A DNA stretch of 64,000 nucleotides from CAVQBJ01 sp963710725. GTDB taxonomy: Bacteria > Actinomycetota > Thermoleophilia > Solirubrobacterales > Solirubrobacteraceae. Positions 1 to 8,902 of this stretch are shown here, one piece after another. The translations under genes and the position numbers were made by a program. The stretch is taken from positions 682,001 through 746,000 of the forward strand of contig CAVQBJ010000008.1 of NCBI GenBank assembly GCA_963710725.1, given 5' to 3'. Positions within the stretch are counted from its first letter, which is position 1. The number at the start of each line of letters is the position of its first letter. The notes below the pieces were generated by a model. That model was not told where the DNA came from and made no database searches. It saw only the letters and a list, made by a program, of their open reading frames with translations.

Positions 1-1620
1 CTGGGTGTCCGAACCGATCGTGAAGCTCGTCGCCTGCACGCCGCCGAAAGTGACGCTTTGCGCGCCCGTGAAGTTCGACCCGGTGATCGTCACCGCCTTC
101 AGCCCGGTCGACGCTCCCGAGGTCGGTTGCACGCCCATGACGATCGGCGGCCCGGGAACCGTCGCCGACACCGGCGGCGCGGAGGTGGCATTGCCGTCCG
201 GCGAGGCGGCCTCGACCTCGAATTCGTAGGTCTGCCCCGGACTGAGACCGGTCACCGTGTAGCTCGTTCCGGCGATCGGCGTCGTGTTGACCGGGGTGCC
301 CGAGAACGAGCCGTCGGCGCCGACGTAGACGTTGTATCCCGTGAGCACGTCAGCTCCGAAGCTCGGCGCCGTCCAGGTCAGACCGACGGTCGGGGGATTC
401 GGGGGCGAGGACGGCGTGGCCATCACATTGGTCGGTGGGCTGGGCCCGCCGGTCACGACGGTCGTCTCTGACGGGTCCCCGCAGATGTCGGGCGCTGGCG
501 CGGTGTTGAATCGGTCTGGGCTGTAGGTGGCCACGAAGTCATAGGTCCCCGGATCGGGCGGGGCGAGGTCACCCGAGCTGTAGGTCCCGTTGCCCTGGAC
601 GGGCACCGTCGAGGTGAGGGTTGGCGGAGCCCCGGGGCCGCACTCGTTGGGCACTCCGTCGATGGAGCCCTCGTAGTAGGCGTCGAAGGTGATCGAGCCG
701 CCGGGCTCATAGCCGCCGGAGATCGTGGCCGAGTCGCTGATCGTGGCGCTGCTTCCCTGGCCCGAGGTCGACGCGGCGGTCGAGAGCGTGGGGTCGTACT
801 TGGTGATCGAGTAGGAGATGGTGACCTGCGCCTGCCCGCTCGCGGTGGACTCCGCGCACGACGACACCGTCGTAGAGTCGGGCGACGGCCCGTCGGTGCA
901 GAAGTCCGAGCCCCCGCCTCCGCCGCCCAGGTAGCCGGCGCCGCCGCCGTAGTAGCCGCCACCGCCGCCGGCACCGGCGTTGCTGCGGTCGTTGCCGCCC
1001 TGACCGGGACCGCTGCTGTTCGTGCCGCCGCCGCCGGCGTCGTCGTTACCGCCGCGCCCGCCGCCGGTCTGGGTCCCGCCGCCGCCACCACCACCCGAGC
1101 CGAACCCCGCGCTCTGTCCGCCGCCGCCCGAGGGATAGCCGGCGTTACCGCCGGCGCCGCTGGCCCCGTTCTCCGGGACATCGGCGCCGCCGCCGCCGCC
1201 GCCGGCTATGACGACCGGGCTGGAGAAGTCCGTGCCCAGGCTGACCCCCGACGCGCCGCCGCCGTTCCCGTCGCCGGTGAAGTCGTAGCCGTCGGGCGTG
1301 TTGCCGGTGCCCCCGCCGGTGTCGACACATACATACAGCGGGCCGGAATACCCGGTCACCGTCGCGGAGACCGTGTCCCCGCTGCCCCCTGACCCGGGGC
1401 CGTTACCGTCGAAGCCCCCGCCGCCGGCACCCGCCGCGCCGGTCGCCGTGATCGTGATCGTGTTCTCCACCGGGTTGGCCGCCACGGGCGAGCACCCCGG
1501 GTTGATGAAGATGTACTCAGCAGACGCGGTGGGGGCGCCGACCTGCAGCACCGCAAGCGCGAGCGCGAACATCGCCACAGCGACAAATCGCCGTGGCCGT
1601 TTGGCAATCCTCACCAGCAC
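1..1620 (-). CDS. Secreted glycine-rich protein with Fn3 and IPT/TIG domains (3' end outside window)
   Basis: The frame is open through the left window edge, with 540 codons visible. I chose the GTG at 1618-1620; a second in-frame GTG lies at 1612-1614. The N-terminus is a classic signal peptide (KRPRR followed by a hydrophobic Ala/Val/Leu core ending in PTASA). Residues about 55-220 are extremely Gly-rich (runs of GGGG with Asn/Ser/Asp). Next comes an Ig-like stretch, then a fibronectin type III domain (about 392-485) with the motifs LTWTAPS, YNVYVG and YTVTGLSPGQTYEFEVEA. An IPT/TIG domain begins near residue 490 (VTITGSNFTGAQSVTFGG). Such architectures belong to exported surface or matrix proteins; the ligand is unknown. 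It stands alone, with the tmRNA gene upstream on the same strand. Confidence 0.8.
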   Translation of the reverse strand, partial: MLVRIAKRPRRFVAVAMFALALAVLQVGAPTASAEYIFINPGCSPVAANPVENTITITATGAAGAGGGGFDGNGPGSGGSGDTVSATVTGYSGPLYVCVDTGGGTGNTPDGYDFTGDGNGGGASGVSLGTDFSSPVVIAGGGGGGADVPENGASGAGGNAGYPSGGGGQSAGFGSGGGGGGGTQTGGGRGGNDDAGGGGTNSSGPGQGGNDRSNAGAGGGGGYYGGGAGYLGGGGGGSDFCTDGPSPDSTTVSSCAESTASGQAQVTISYSITKYDPTLSTAASTSGQGSSATISDSATISGGYEPGGSITFDAYYEGSIDGVPNECGPGAPPTLTSTVPVQGNGTYSSGDLAPPDPGTYDFVATYSPDRFNTAPAPDICGDPSETTVVTGGPSPPTNVMATPSSPPNPPTVGLTWTAPSFGADVLTGYNVYVGADGSFSGTPVNTTPIAGTSYTVTGLSPGQTYEFEVEAASPDGNATSAPPVSATVPGPPIVMGVQPTSGASTGLKAVTITGSNFTGAQSVTFGGVQATSFTIGSDTQ

Positions 1621-1770
1621 ATCGGCCCCGTTCGAGCGGACTATTGGGCCTCGCCAATCCCGTGCCTGTGTGGCGAGGAGTCTGACGGCGGCCACGATAC
1701 ACAGTCCCGACCGCCAGCGCGCCAGTCAGCATTGAACCCGCATCCACGGCCGCTGCAAACGGCCGCTCGG

Positions 1771-1813
1771 AACGAGAAAGACGCCCCGGCCTCCTCGCGG
1801 AAACCGGAGCGTC
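1771..1813 (-). terminator. Intrinsic terminator of the tmRNA gene
   Basis: Read on the minus strand, a 10-bp stem (GACGCTCCGG paired with CCGGGGCGTC, one G-U pair) encloses a roughly 14-base loop. It is followed by TTTCTCGTT. It sits just downstream of the tmRNA 3' end, in the right orientation to end that transcript. Confidence 0.7.
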
Positions 1814-1826
1814 TAACCGTCGGAGG

Positions 1827-2192
1827 TGGAGACGGCGGGAATTGAACCCGCGTCCGCAATCGCGTGAAGAGTGGCGTCTACGAGCGTAGCCGGCGCTCTG
1901 ATCTCATCCCCCGCTCGCCTCGCCGGCCGGGTTGTGGGGGACCAGCCTCCTGAAGTGTCCCCGGATCGGCGGAGGCGGGCCTCACCGGGTAGAGCCTGCT
2001 ATCTGATTCCGGCGATCCCGGCGGCAGGCGCGCCGGGGCCAGAAACCTCGAAGGGCCTAGTGACTAGGCAGCGACGAGGTCGAACTCATGAGAGTCCGCA
2101 CTTATGGTTTTCCCGGGTGTTTTACGAGGCCTCCCGGGACCTCGACTCGCAACCACCCCCACGAACCGACCGCGTCGAAGCCTGTCGTCCCC
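1827..2192 (-). ncRNA. ssrA: Transfer-messenger RNA (tmRNA)
   Basis: tmRNA rescues stalled ribosomes with SmpB and tags the nascent peptide for proteolysis. The 5' end GGGGACGACAGGCTTCGACG is the standard tmRNA opening. Its GGGGAC pairs with GTCTCC near the 3' end to form the acceptor stem, and a T-arm with GGTTCAATTCC precedes it (plus-strand 1828-1856). The CCA end is not fully encoded. The tag reading frame starts at the resume codon GCG (2097-2099) and encodes ADSHEFDLVAA followed by TAG (2064-2066). The tag has the usual actinobacterial A-D-S-H start and a C-terminal AA degron. Length about 366 nt is typical. smpB lies 1.1 kb away on the same strand. Confidence 0.96.
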
Positions 2193-2210
2193 GGGGATGC
2201 GTCGTAGACG

Positions 2211-2241
2211 ATTGTAGCCTCCGCGGCGAGGCCGGCCGCAA
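2211..2241 (-). promoter_or_regulatory. Probable ssrA promoter
   Basis: On the minus strand a near-consensus -10 box TACAAT (2211-2216) lies 19 bp from TTGCGG (2236-2241). It would start transcription about 10-15 nt before the mature tmRNA 5' end, leaving a short leader for RNase P to remove. The spacing is slightly long. Confidence 0.5.
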
Positions 2242-2249
2242 CGGCCGCG

Positions 2250-3179
2250 TCAGCTGATCGTGCGGGCGATGTAGGCCTCGTGCATGCCGACGGCCAGCAC
2301 CGCGAGCAACCCGACGTACACGGCCCCGACGAGCAGCCGGTTGCGGCGGCTGACGCGGTAGTACGCCGCCTGCTCGAGCGTGCGGCTGCGACGCTGCTGC
2401 CAGCGGACCCACACCTCCCGCCCGCCGAGGATGATGATCAGGAAGATGATCGGCCCGCGCAGGAGGATGGCCACCGGGATGAGCGCCGCGAAGCCGACGA
2501 ACCACATCCACGGCGCCATCGCGGCCATCGCGCGGCCGCCGTCGAGCGGGAGCACCGGCAGCAGGTTGAACAGGTTCAGCAGGAACCCGACGTAGGCGAG
2601 CGCCTTGAACAGCTCGTTGCCGGTCAGCAGGTACAGCGGCAGGCAGACCGCCGCCCCGATCGTGCCGAGGACCGGCCCGGCCAGTCCGACGCGCGCCTCG
2701 CGCATGGCGTCGCCGGACCACAGGTCGGCCTTGATGACCGCACCGAGGAACGGGATGAACAGCGGCGCGGTCGCCTTGATCCCCTCCCGGCGCAGCTGGA
2801 TGACGTGGCCCATCTCGTGCACGAGCAGCAATAGGACGAAGCCGAGCGCGAACGACCAGCCCCACAGCAGCGAGTACGCCGCAACCGACACCAGCGCGCT
2901 CACCGCGAAGGTCAGCAGCTTCACCTTCGGAAGCAGGAGCAGGAGCGCCTTGATCTGCGCGAGGAACTTGGCCACGGCGGCAGCGGCGACCGCCATGCCG
3001 CTGCCGATGCGCTTCAGCAGCGACTTCCGCGTCTCCCCGAAGGCGCCGTCAGGCCCCTCGAGCCGCGGCGCGGGCAGCGCGCTCTCGCCGAGCACGACCG
3101 GTCCCGCGCTGGCGAGCGGCACCCAGCCGGTGCCCGGCGCGCCGCCGCTCGGCGGCACCGGCGGGCTGTGCGATTCCAT
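2250..3179 (-). CDS. Site-2-protease-type zinc metallopeptidase, M50 family
   Basis: This is an intramembrane metalloprotease of 309 residues. After a Pro/Gly-rich cytosolic N-terminus (about 1-60), several hydrophobic segments follow. The catalytic HEMGH is at residues 121-125, at the end of a transmembrane helix (VLLLLVHEMGH). A second zinc ligand is in LPVLPLDGG, with Asp at about 213. A further hydrophobic helix lies near the C-terminus (YVGLLAVLAVGM). The order of motifs is that of family M50; no PDZ domain is present. The start is ATG at 3177-3179. It lies between ssrA and smpB on the same strand. The substrate cannot be told from sequence. Confidence 0.88.
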   Translation of the reverse strand: MESHSPPVPPSGGAPGTGWVPLASAGPVVLGESALPAPRLEGPDGAFGETRKSLLKRIGSGMAVAAAAVAKFLAQIKALLLLLPKVKLLTFAVSALVSVAAYSLLWGWSFALGFVLLLLVHEMGHVIQLRREGIKATAPLFIPFLGAVIKADLWSGDAMREARVGLAGPVLGTIGAAVCLPLYLLTGNELFKALAYVGFLLNLFNLLPVLPLDGGRAMAAMAPWMWFVGFAALIPVAILLRGPIIFLIIILGGREVWVRWQQRRSRTLEQAAYYRVSRRNRLLVGAVYVGLLAVLAVGMHEAYIARTIS

Positions 3180-3260
3180 ACCTTCATTGTCGCAGCCCGC
3201 CTCAGCGCTCCCTAAACCGCGGGCACGCCTACCGGCCGCGCGCCGCCCCGCCCGCCGCGC

Positions 3261-3740
3261 TCAGCGATGCGCCTCGCGCAGCGCGCGCTGCATCTCGCGG
3301 TCGGTGTCGCGCTTGCGGATCGTCTCGCGCTTGTCGTAGAGGTCCTTACCGCGTGCGAGCGCGATCTCGACCTTCGCGTGCGGGCCCGAGAAGTAGATGC
3401 GCGTGGGCACGAGCGTGTAGCCGCGCTCCTTGATGCGCCCCTCGAGCCGGTCCAGCTCGCGGCGGTGAACGAGCAGCTTGCGCGGTCGCTCGGGGTCGTG
3501 GTTGTCGCGCGCGGCCGGACCGTAGGGTGGGATGTGGACGTTCTGCAGCCACAGCTCGCCGCCGCGGATCGACGCGAAGCCATCCTTCAGCTGCGCGCCC
3601 CCGGTGCGCAGCGACTTCACCTCGGTGCCCTGCAGCGCGATGCCGCACTCGAGCCGCTCGACGAGGTTATAGCGGTAGGACGCGTAGCGGTTGGAGGCGA
3701 CGTCGCCGGGGGCGACCTTCTTCTTCTTGGACTTGGCCAT
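3261..3740 (-). CDS. smpB: SsrA-binding protein SmpB
   Basis: SmpB is a 159-residue partner of tmRNA in trans-translation. It starts MAKSKKKK, with conserved elements EVKSLR, QLKDGFA, LWLQNVHIPPY, RKLLVHRREL and LVPTRIYF. A basic C-terminal tail (YDKRETIRKRD...) folds into the ribosomal mRNA channel in known SmpBs. I took the ATG at 3738-3740 because it gives the standard family length; the open frame continues upstream but is not SmpB-like. rnr lies 34 nt upstream on the same strand and ssrA about 1.1 kb downstream. Confidence 0.96.
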   Translation of the reverse strand: MAKSKKKKVAPGDVASNRYASYRYNLVERLECGIALQGTEVKSLRTGGAQLKDGFASIRGGELWLQNVHIPPYGPAARDNHDPERPRKLLVHRRELDRLEGRIKERGYTLVPTRIYFSGPHAKVEIALARGKDLYDKRETIRKRDTDREMQRALREAHR

Positions 3741-3774
3741 GGCTGCCTGCGAGCCTAGTGCAGCGGCGCGGGCG

Positions 3775-5727
3775 TCACGGGCCGAGATCGACCCGGCCGC
3801 GGACCGTGTCGATCCGGTGCACGCGCACCCGCACCGGATCTCCGAGGCGCAGCGCCGCGCCGCTGCGCGACCCGTGCAGGATCGTGCCCTCCTCGTTGAG
3901 CTCCCACCAGTCGCGCTCGCCCGACTGCTCGACGGCCCGACCGCGGGCAGCTCGCGCGTCCGGTCTGCGCGCCGTCTCCGACGCGGTGCCGGCCACGACA
4001 CCCTGCATCCGGCGGACCGGCAGCATGCCCTCGTACGGCGGCGCGGTCGCCCCGTCGGCCGCGTCGAGCGAGAACACGACGAACGCGCCGGCACCGATGA
4101 GACCGCTCACCTCCCCCTGGAACTCGCGATCGAACCCTTCCCGGTACAGCACCTGCTCGAGCGCGAAGGCGCGCGCGATGTCGTCGGCGTCGCGCTCGAT
4201 GAGCATCGCCGCACGCTCCCGATCCGAGGTCCAGGCGCCGAGCTCGGCGAGCGCGCTCGCGCGCGGCGCAGCCTCGCCACCGCCCACCGTCGAGAGCAGC
4301 GCCCGGTGGCAGACGAGGTCGGGGTAGCGGCGGATCGGCGAGGTGAAGTGGCAATAGCAGGCCGAGTCCAGGCCGGCATGGCCGAGGTTGACCGGCGAGT
4401 AGTACGCCTGTTTCAAGGTGCGCAGCACGAGCAGGGTGAGACCGATGCGCCCGTGCCCGGTGCGGCGCACGTGCGCCTCCACGCGCGCCGAGACGTCGCC
4501 GAGCAGGGCCGCCGCCTGCGACGAGGACATCGGCTCGGGGACCGGCGGCGTGGACACCCCGAGCGAGGCGAGCTGCGCGACGAGCTGCTCGACCCGATCC
4601 GGATCGGGTCGTTCGTGCACGCGATAGAGCGTGGGCACCCCCCGCTCGGCCAGGTGCGTGGCCACCGCCTCGTTCGCGCTGATCATCAGGTGCTCGATGA
4701 GCCGGTGCGACTCGGTCTGCGTGCGCGCGCGCACCTCGCTGACATGCCCCTCCCGGTCGAATGCGAACTCCGGCTCGGGGCGGTCGAGCGTCAGTGCGCT
4801 GCGCCGGCGCTCGCGGGCCGCGTCGAGCGCGGCGGCGGCCCGGCGCGCGGCCGCGAGCGGCGCTGCCCACGGGTCCGACGCGGGCTCGTCGCCGGCGAAG
4901 ATGCGATCGACGCGGTCGTAGTCCAGCCGGACATCCGAGCGAATGATCGAGCGGTAGAAGCTGGCCCGCTCGACGGTCGCCTCGCGCAGCACGAGCTCGA
5001 CGGTGACCGCGAGGCGATCGCGCTCGGGCACGAGCGAGCAGGCCTCGTTCGACAGCGCCTCGGGCAGCATCGGCTCGACGGCGCCGGGCACGTAGACGCT
5101 CGTGCCGCGCCGCCGGGCCTCGCGATCGAGCGCGGAATCCTCGGCGACGTACGCGGACACGTCGGCGATGTGCACCCACACGCGAACCCGGCCGTCGTCG
5201 AGCGTCTCCGCCGAGATCGCGTCGTCGAAGTCACGAGCGGTGGCCGGGTCGATCGTGAACGTGACGAGCTCGCGCAGGTCGCGCCGCGGCGCACCCCGTT
5301 CGGGGCGGGAACCGGACCCGCCGGACCCACCAGGCGCGAGCCCGGAATCGCGGGCCTCGCGCGCGGCGCGCTCCACGACCGGGTCGAACGCACGCCGCAG
5401 CCCCCGGTCGAGCATCAGGCCCTCGATCACGTCGCGAGCGACATCCGGGCGCCCGAGCACCCGCACGACGCGCGCGGGGCCCGCGGGCGCACCGCCCCGC
5501 CGCCCGCGCCCGCCGACCTGCACGAGCACGAGGTCACCCGGCTGGGCGCGCACCCCGCCGCGCGACGTGCGCGCGTCGACGGCAAGGCCACCCTCGCGCT
5601 GGCGCCCACGCGAGCCCGCCTCGCCGTCGGCCGGCAACGGGAACAGTCGCTGCGCGGTCAGGAACCGTCCCCGCTTCTCGAGCACGGCGACGATCGCGCC
5701 GACCGCGCTCGGCGCGGACGGACTCAC
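3775..5727 (-). CDS. rnr: RNase R/RNase II-family 3'-5' exoribonuclease
   Basis: This 650-residue protein processively degrades structured RNA and, in well-studied bacteria, removes mRNA from trans-translation substrates. A cold-shock-like N-terminal region (about 45-95) is followed by the RNB catalytic domain with its diagnostic DPATARDFDDA at 160-170, whose aspartates bind metal. VWVHIADVSAYV and SPIRRYPDLVCHRAL follow, and a short S1-like end (GDPVRVRVHRID). It is a little shorter than E. coli RNase R. The GTG start (5725-5727) overlaps the stop of the upstream S41 protease gene as GTGA, indicating translational coupling. Confidence 0.92.
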   Translation of the reverse strand: MSPSAPSAVGAIVAVLEKRGRFLTAQRLFPLPADGEAGSRGRQREGGLAVDARTSRGGVRAQPGDLVLVQVGGRGRRGGAPAGPARVVRVLGRPDVARDVIEGLMLDRGLRRAFDPVVERAAREARDSGLAPGGSGGSGSRPERGAPRRDLRELVTFTIDPATARDFDDAISAETLDDGRVRVWVHIADVSAYVAEDSALDREARRRGTSVYVPGAVEPMLPEALSNEACSLVPERDRLAVTVELVLREATVERASFYRSIIRSDVRLDYDRVDRIFAGDEPASDPWAAPLAAARRAAAALDAARERRRSALTLDRPEPEFAFDREGHVSEVRARTQTESHRLIEHLMISANEAVATHLAERGVPTLYRVHERPDPDRVEQLVAQLASLGVSTPPVPEPMSSSQAAALLGDVSARVEAHVRRTGHGRIGLTLLVLRTLKQAYYSPVNLGHAGLDSACYCHFTSPIRRYPDLVCHRALLSTVGGGEAAPRASALAELGAWTSDRERAAMLIERDADDIARAFALEQVLYREGFDREFQGEVSGLIGAGAFVVFSLDAADGATAPPYEGMLPVRRMQGVVAGTASETARRPDARAARGRAVEQSGERDWWELNEEGTILHGSRSGAALRLGDPVRVRVHRIDTVRGRVDLGP

Positions 5728-6968
5728 TGCAGCTGGGAGGCGAGCGTCTTCAGCGCCGCCTCGAGCCCGGCGTTCGTGTCGACGATGGAGTCCGACAGCG
5801 CCACGTTCGGCGTGATGCCGGCGCCCTCGCTGACATTGGCGCCCTGGCTGACGCCGGCGCCGCCGAGGTTGCGCCCGTTGGGCGTGTAGTACTGGCCGAC
5901 GGTGATGTCGAGCGCACCGCCATTGGACAGCGGGCGCACCTCCTGGAAGACGCCCTTGCCGAACGTGTGGGTGCCGACCACAAGGGCGCGATGATCGTCC
6001 TGCAGCGCGCCGGTGACGATCTCCGACGCCGACGCCGTTCCGCGGTCGACGAGCACGACGAGCGGCACCTTCGGCGAGATCGCGCCGCCGACGGCGCGCA
6101 GCGTGACGGTCGGCTGCGTGCGTCCGCGGGTCGTCACGATGACGCCGCTCGGGATGAAGATGCTCGCCACGAGCTGTGCCTCCTCGACGAGCCCGCCGCC
6201 GTTCTGGCGAAGGTCGAGCACGAGCCCACGGGCTCCCCGCGCGAGAAGGTCATCGACGGCGACCCGCACCTGCGCGTGGGCGCCGATCACGGCGAACGTC
6301 GACAGCTCGACGACCCCGAGCTTGACGCCGTGGTAGGTGATGAGCGCCGATGCGACGACGGGGTCGGTCACCACCTCGCGGGTGACGGTGACCGTCCGCG
6401 TGGCGCCGTGGCTGCTGCGCACGGTGAGCGCCACATCGGTCCCGGGCGGCCCGGTGATGAGGCCGGTCGCGGTGCTCGCCGGCACGCCCACGAGCGAGCG
6501 CCCGTTCACGCCGGTGATCAGATCGCCGACCTGCAGACCGGAACGCTGCGCCGGCGAGGCGTCGAAGACGCGCGCGATGAGCAGGCCCCCGTGCAGCGGC
6601 GTGACCTCGACGCCGATCCCCGAGAACTGTTCGCCGCGGGCGAAGGATCCGTACTCCTGCGGCGTGAGGTAGTTGGAGAAGCGGTCGTTCAGCCCCGCCA
6701 CGATTCCGCTGATCGCGGCGTTGGAGAGCTGGGCCTGGGTGAGCGGGCGGTAGTAGTCGTGCGCGACGTCGTCGATCGCCTCGTTGACGACGCGCGAGTC
6801 CGAGTTGGTGACGAACGCGTTGCGCACGAACCCCGGAAGGTCGCTCGGATGCCCCCCGAGCCAGATCCCGAGGAACAGCAACAACAGGGCCACCGCCACG
6901 GTGAGCAGCCAGGTGAGGAGGTGTTGCGGTCGCGCGGACATCAGACGGGGCACTGCCGACGCGCTCAC
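5724..6968 (-). CDS. C-terminal processing peptidase, S41 family (PDZ)
   Basis: A membrane-anchored periplasm-facing serine protease of 414 residues. One N-terminal transmembrane helix (about 18-37) anchors it. A PDZ domain spans about 115-195 (GIGVEV, GLQVGDLITGVNG). The protease core shows LDLRQNGGGL, the nucleophile region RGTASASEI (Ser at 313/315) and the general-base Lys in THTFGKG (K338). The start is the GTG at 6966-6968; an ATG ten codons in is an alternative. It overlaps rnr by 4 nt and follows ftsEX in the same direction. Homologues trim C-termini of exported or envelope proteins. Confidence 0.92.
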   Translation of the reverse strand: MSASAVPRLMSARPQHLLTWLLTVAVALLLLFLGIWLGGHPSDLPGFVRNAFVTNSDSRVVNEAIDDVAHDYYRPLTQAQLSNAAISGIVAGLNDRFSNYLTPQEYGSFARGEQFSGIGVEVTPLHGGLLIARVFDASPAQRSGLQVGDLITGVNGRSLVGVPASTATGLITGPPGTDVALTVRSSHGATRTVTVTREVVTDPVVASALITYHGVKLGVVELSTFAVIGAHAQVRVAVDDLLARGARGLVLDLRQNGGGLVEEAQLVASIFIPSGVIVTTRGRTQPTVTLRAVGGAISPKVPLVVLVDRGTASASEIVTGALQDDHRALVVGTHTFGKGVFQEVRPLSNGGALDITVGQYYTPNGRNLGGAGVSQGANVSEGAGITPNVALSDSIVDTNAGLEAALKTLASQLQ

Positions 6969-7044
6969 GCGCCGGGAGCGACCCGACGCAGGGTAGCGAG
7001 CGCAACCGCGCCTGCCGCCCGCGGGAGGGCGGGCCCGGTCGGCC

Positions 7045-7938
7045 TCAGACGCGCAGGAAGCGGCGCAGCGACAGGCCCGAGCCGATCGTCGACACGCCCA
7101 TCGCGCAGGCCATCAACAGGATGAGCAGCGGGATGAAGGCGATCGTCGCCGAGTGCGCGACGAGCGAGAAGGTGCTCGACAGCGTGTCGATGACCGTCAG
7201 CTTGGCCACCACCAGCACCCCAACCGCGCCCGCTCCTCCGAGCGCCCCGAGGAACAGCCCCTCGAGCACGAACGGCCAGCGGATGAACCAGTCGGTCGCG
7301 CCGACGAGCTTCATCACCTCGACCTCGCGCCGGCGCGAGAACAGCGACAGGCGGATCGTGTTGGCGATCAGCAGCACCGAGGCCACGATCAGCAGGATCG
7401 CCAGCACCGCCATCGTCAGCTTGACCAGACGCGTGACGGTGAGGATCTTGTTCGTCTCACCCTGCGAGTTGCTCACCGTCTGGATCATCGGATCGGTCAC
7501 CGCGCGCTGTCCCGCCGGCGAGCTCTGACTGAGCTCGGTGAGCACGAGCGCCGAGTTGCCCGGGGTGTCGGGCGTGACGCGGAAGGTGTCGGGAAGCGGG
7601 TCGTACCCGAGCGCCTGGTAGGCCTGCGGGTTGAGCTTGCTCTGCTGCGCGAACGCCTGCGCCTTGGACACGAACTGCACGCTCTTGACGTGCGGGGCGT
7701 GCAGGATCTCGCCCTGCGCCCGGCTGTCGTCGGCCGCCGTGGCCGAGGTGTTCATGAACACGTCGACGAGCACGCGTCCGCGCACCGCGTTCGCCGCGCC
7801 GTTGGTTGCCTGCACGACGGGGATGAAGACCCCGAGCACCAGCGTCGTGACGAGCACCGACGCAAGCGCCGCGAAGCTCGGCACCGCGTTGCGCCGCATC
7901 GAGCGCAGCGACTCGTGAATGAAGAACCCGGGCCGCAT
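7045..7938 (-). CDS. ftsX: Cell division ABC-type permease FtsX
   Basis: FtsX, with FtsE, transmits cytosolic ATPase activity to peptidoglycan hydrolases at the septum. It has 297 residues. It begins with the typical amphipathic N-terminus and first transmembrane helix (SFAALASVLVTTLVLGVFIPVV). A roughly 130-residue extracellular loop follows, then three helices in the FtsX permease domain (RLVKLTMAVLAILLIVASVLL, RREVEVMKLVGAT, VLEGLFLGALGGAG). Its ATG directly follows the ftsE TAG with no spacer. Confidence 0.95.
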   Translation of the reverse strand: MRPGFFIHESLRSMRRNAVPSFAALASVLVTTLVLGVFIPVVQATNGAANAVRGRVLVDVFMNTSATAADDSRAQGEILHAPHVKSVQFVSKAQAFAQQSKLNPQAYQALGYDPLPDTFRVTPDTPGNSALVLTELSQSSPAGQRAVTDPMIQTVSNSQGETNKILTVTRLVKLTMAVLAILLIVASVLLIANTIRLSLFSRRREVEVMKLVGATDWFIRWPFVLEGLFLGALGGAGAVGVLVVAKLTVIDTLSSTFSLVAHSATIAFIPLLILLMACAMGVSTIGSGLSLRRFLRV

Positions 7939-8835
7939 CTACAGTCCGCGCAGCCGGTCGCCGAGCTCGGCGGTCGTCTCGTCGGCCGGGCCGTAGGTGC
8001 CCGTCGCCTCGTCGCGCACGATCCGCCCGCGCTTGAGCTCGATCACGCGGCGGCGCATCTTGTTGACGAGGCTCGAGTCGTGCGTCGCCACGAGCACGGT
8101 CGTGCCGGCGCGGTTGATGCGGTAGAGCAGCTGCATGATCCCGATTGACGTGTCCGGATCGAGATTGCCGGTCGGCTCGTCGGCGAGCAGGAGCGGCGGG
8201 TGGTTGGCGAACGCCCGCGCCACGGCGACGCGCTGCTGCTCGCCGCCCGACAGCTGCCCGGGGTAGTTGTGCAGCTTCGTCGACAGCCCGGTCAGGCGCA
8301 GGATGTCCGGGACGGTGTTGCGGATCTGGCGGCGGCTGGCGCCGGTCACCTGCAGCGCATACGCGACGTTGTCGTGCACGGTGCGGTTCGGCAGCAGCTT
8401 GAAGTCCTGGAAGACGACGCCGATGTTGCGCCGGTAGTACGGGACCTTCTTGCGCGTGATCTCCGACAGGTCCTTGCCGGCCACGCGGATGCGGCCCTCG
8501 GTCGCCTCGAACTCCTTGATGAGCAGGCGCATGACCGTCGACTTGCCCGAGCCGGTCGACCCGACGAGGAACACGAACTCCTGTGGGCGGACCGCGAACG
8601 TCGCCCGCTCGAGCCCGACGTCGCCGCTGGAGTAGCGCTTGGACACCCCACGAAAGTCGATCACCGACGCCGGATCGAAGGGACGCTCGACCGGCTGCGC
8701 CGGCGCGGAGACCGCGCGATGCGGCTCGCGGGCGAAGCGGCGCGAGGGCGCCTGGGGGCTTGCGTGGTCGCGCGTTCGGGCGAGCTCGAGCTCGCGCTCG
8801 CGACGGACGATGATGTCGTTCTCGGTGGGGGGCAT
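7939..8835 (-). CDS. ftsE: Cell division ATP-binding protein FtsE (with N-terminal extension)
   Basis: ABC ATPase partner of FtsX, 298 residues from the ATG at 8833-8835. It has Walker A GSTGSGKST (92-100), Q-loop VFQDFKLL, signature LSGGEQQR, Walker B LLLADEPTGNLD and switch H in VATHDS. The ABC domain starts with VIDFRGVSKRY at about residue 58. The first 57 residues, rich in Arg/Glu/Pro, are absent from ordinary FtsE. An in-frame GTG at 8662-8664 would give a canonical 241-residue protein, so the true start is uncertain. Neither start has a strong ribosome-binding site. Confidence 0.93.
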   Translation of the reverse strand: MPPTENDIIVRRERELELARTRDHASPQAPSRRFAREPHRAVSAPAQPVERPFDPASVIDFRGVSKRYSSGDVGLERATFAVRPQEFVFLVGSTGSGKSTVMRLLIKEFEATEGRIRVAGKDLSEITRKKVPYYRRNIGVVFQDFKLLPNRTVHDNVAYALQVTGASRRQIRNTVPDILRLTGLSTKLHNYPGQLSGGEQQRVAVARAFANHPPLLLADEPTGNLDPDTSIGIMQLLYRINRAGTTVLVATHDSSLVNKMRRRVIELKRGRIVRDEATGTYGPADETTAELGDRLRGL

Positions 8836-8886
8836 GGCCGGTGAGGGTAGCGATCGGGCGCAGCGGCGCCGAGCGTTTAATCGCTT

Positions 8887-8902
8887 TGCAATGGGGATTG
8901 CA
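8887..8902. repeat. Short inverted repeat between divergent ftsE and M16 genes
   Basis: TGCAAT-GGGG-ATTGCA is a 6-bp perfect dyad with a 4-base spacer in the 195-bp divergent intergenic region. It could be an operator or chance; no other copy was seen. Confidence 0.3.

Noticed and set aside
1828..1856. tRNA gene suggested by a T-arm sequence
   Set aside because: The GGTTCAATTCC arm belongs to the tRNA-like end of tmRNA; there is no anticodon arm nearby.
3691..5889. Long plus-strand open frame opposite rnr
   Set aside because: Rnr carries intact RNB motifs on the minus strand; the antisense translation has no motifs and is an artefact of high GC3.
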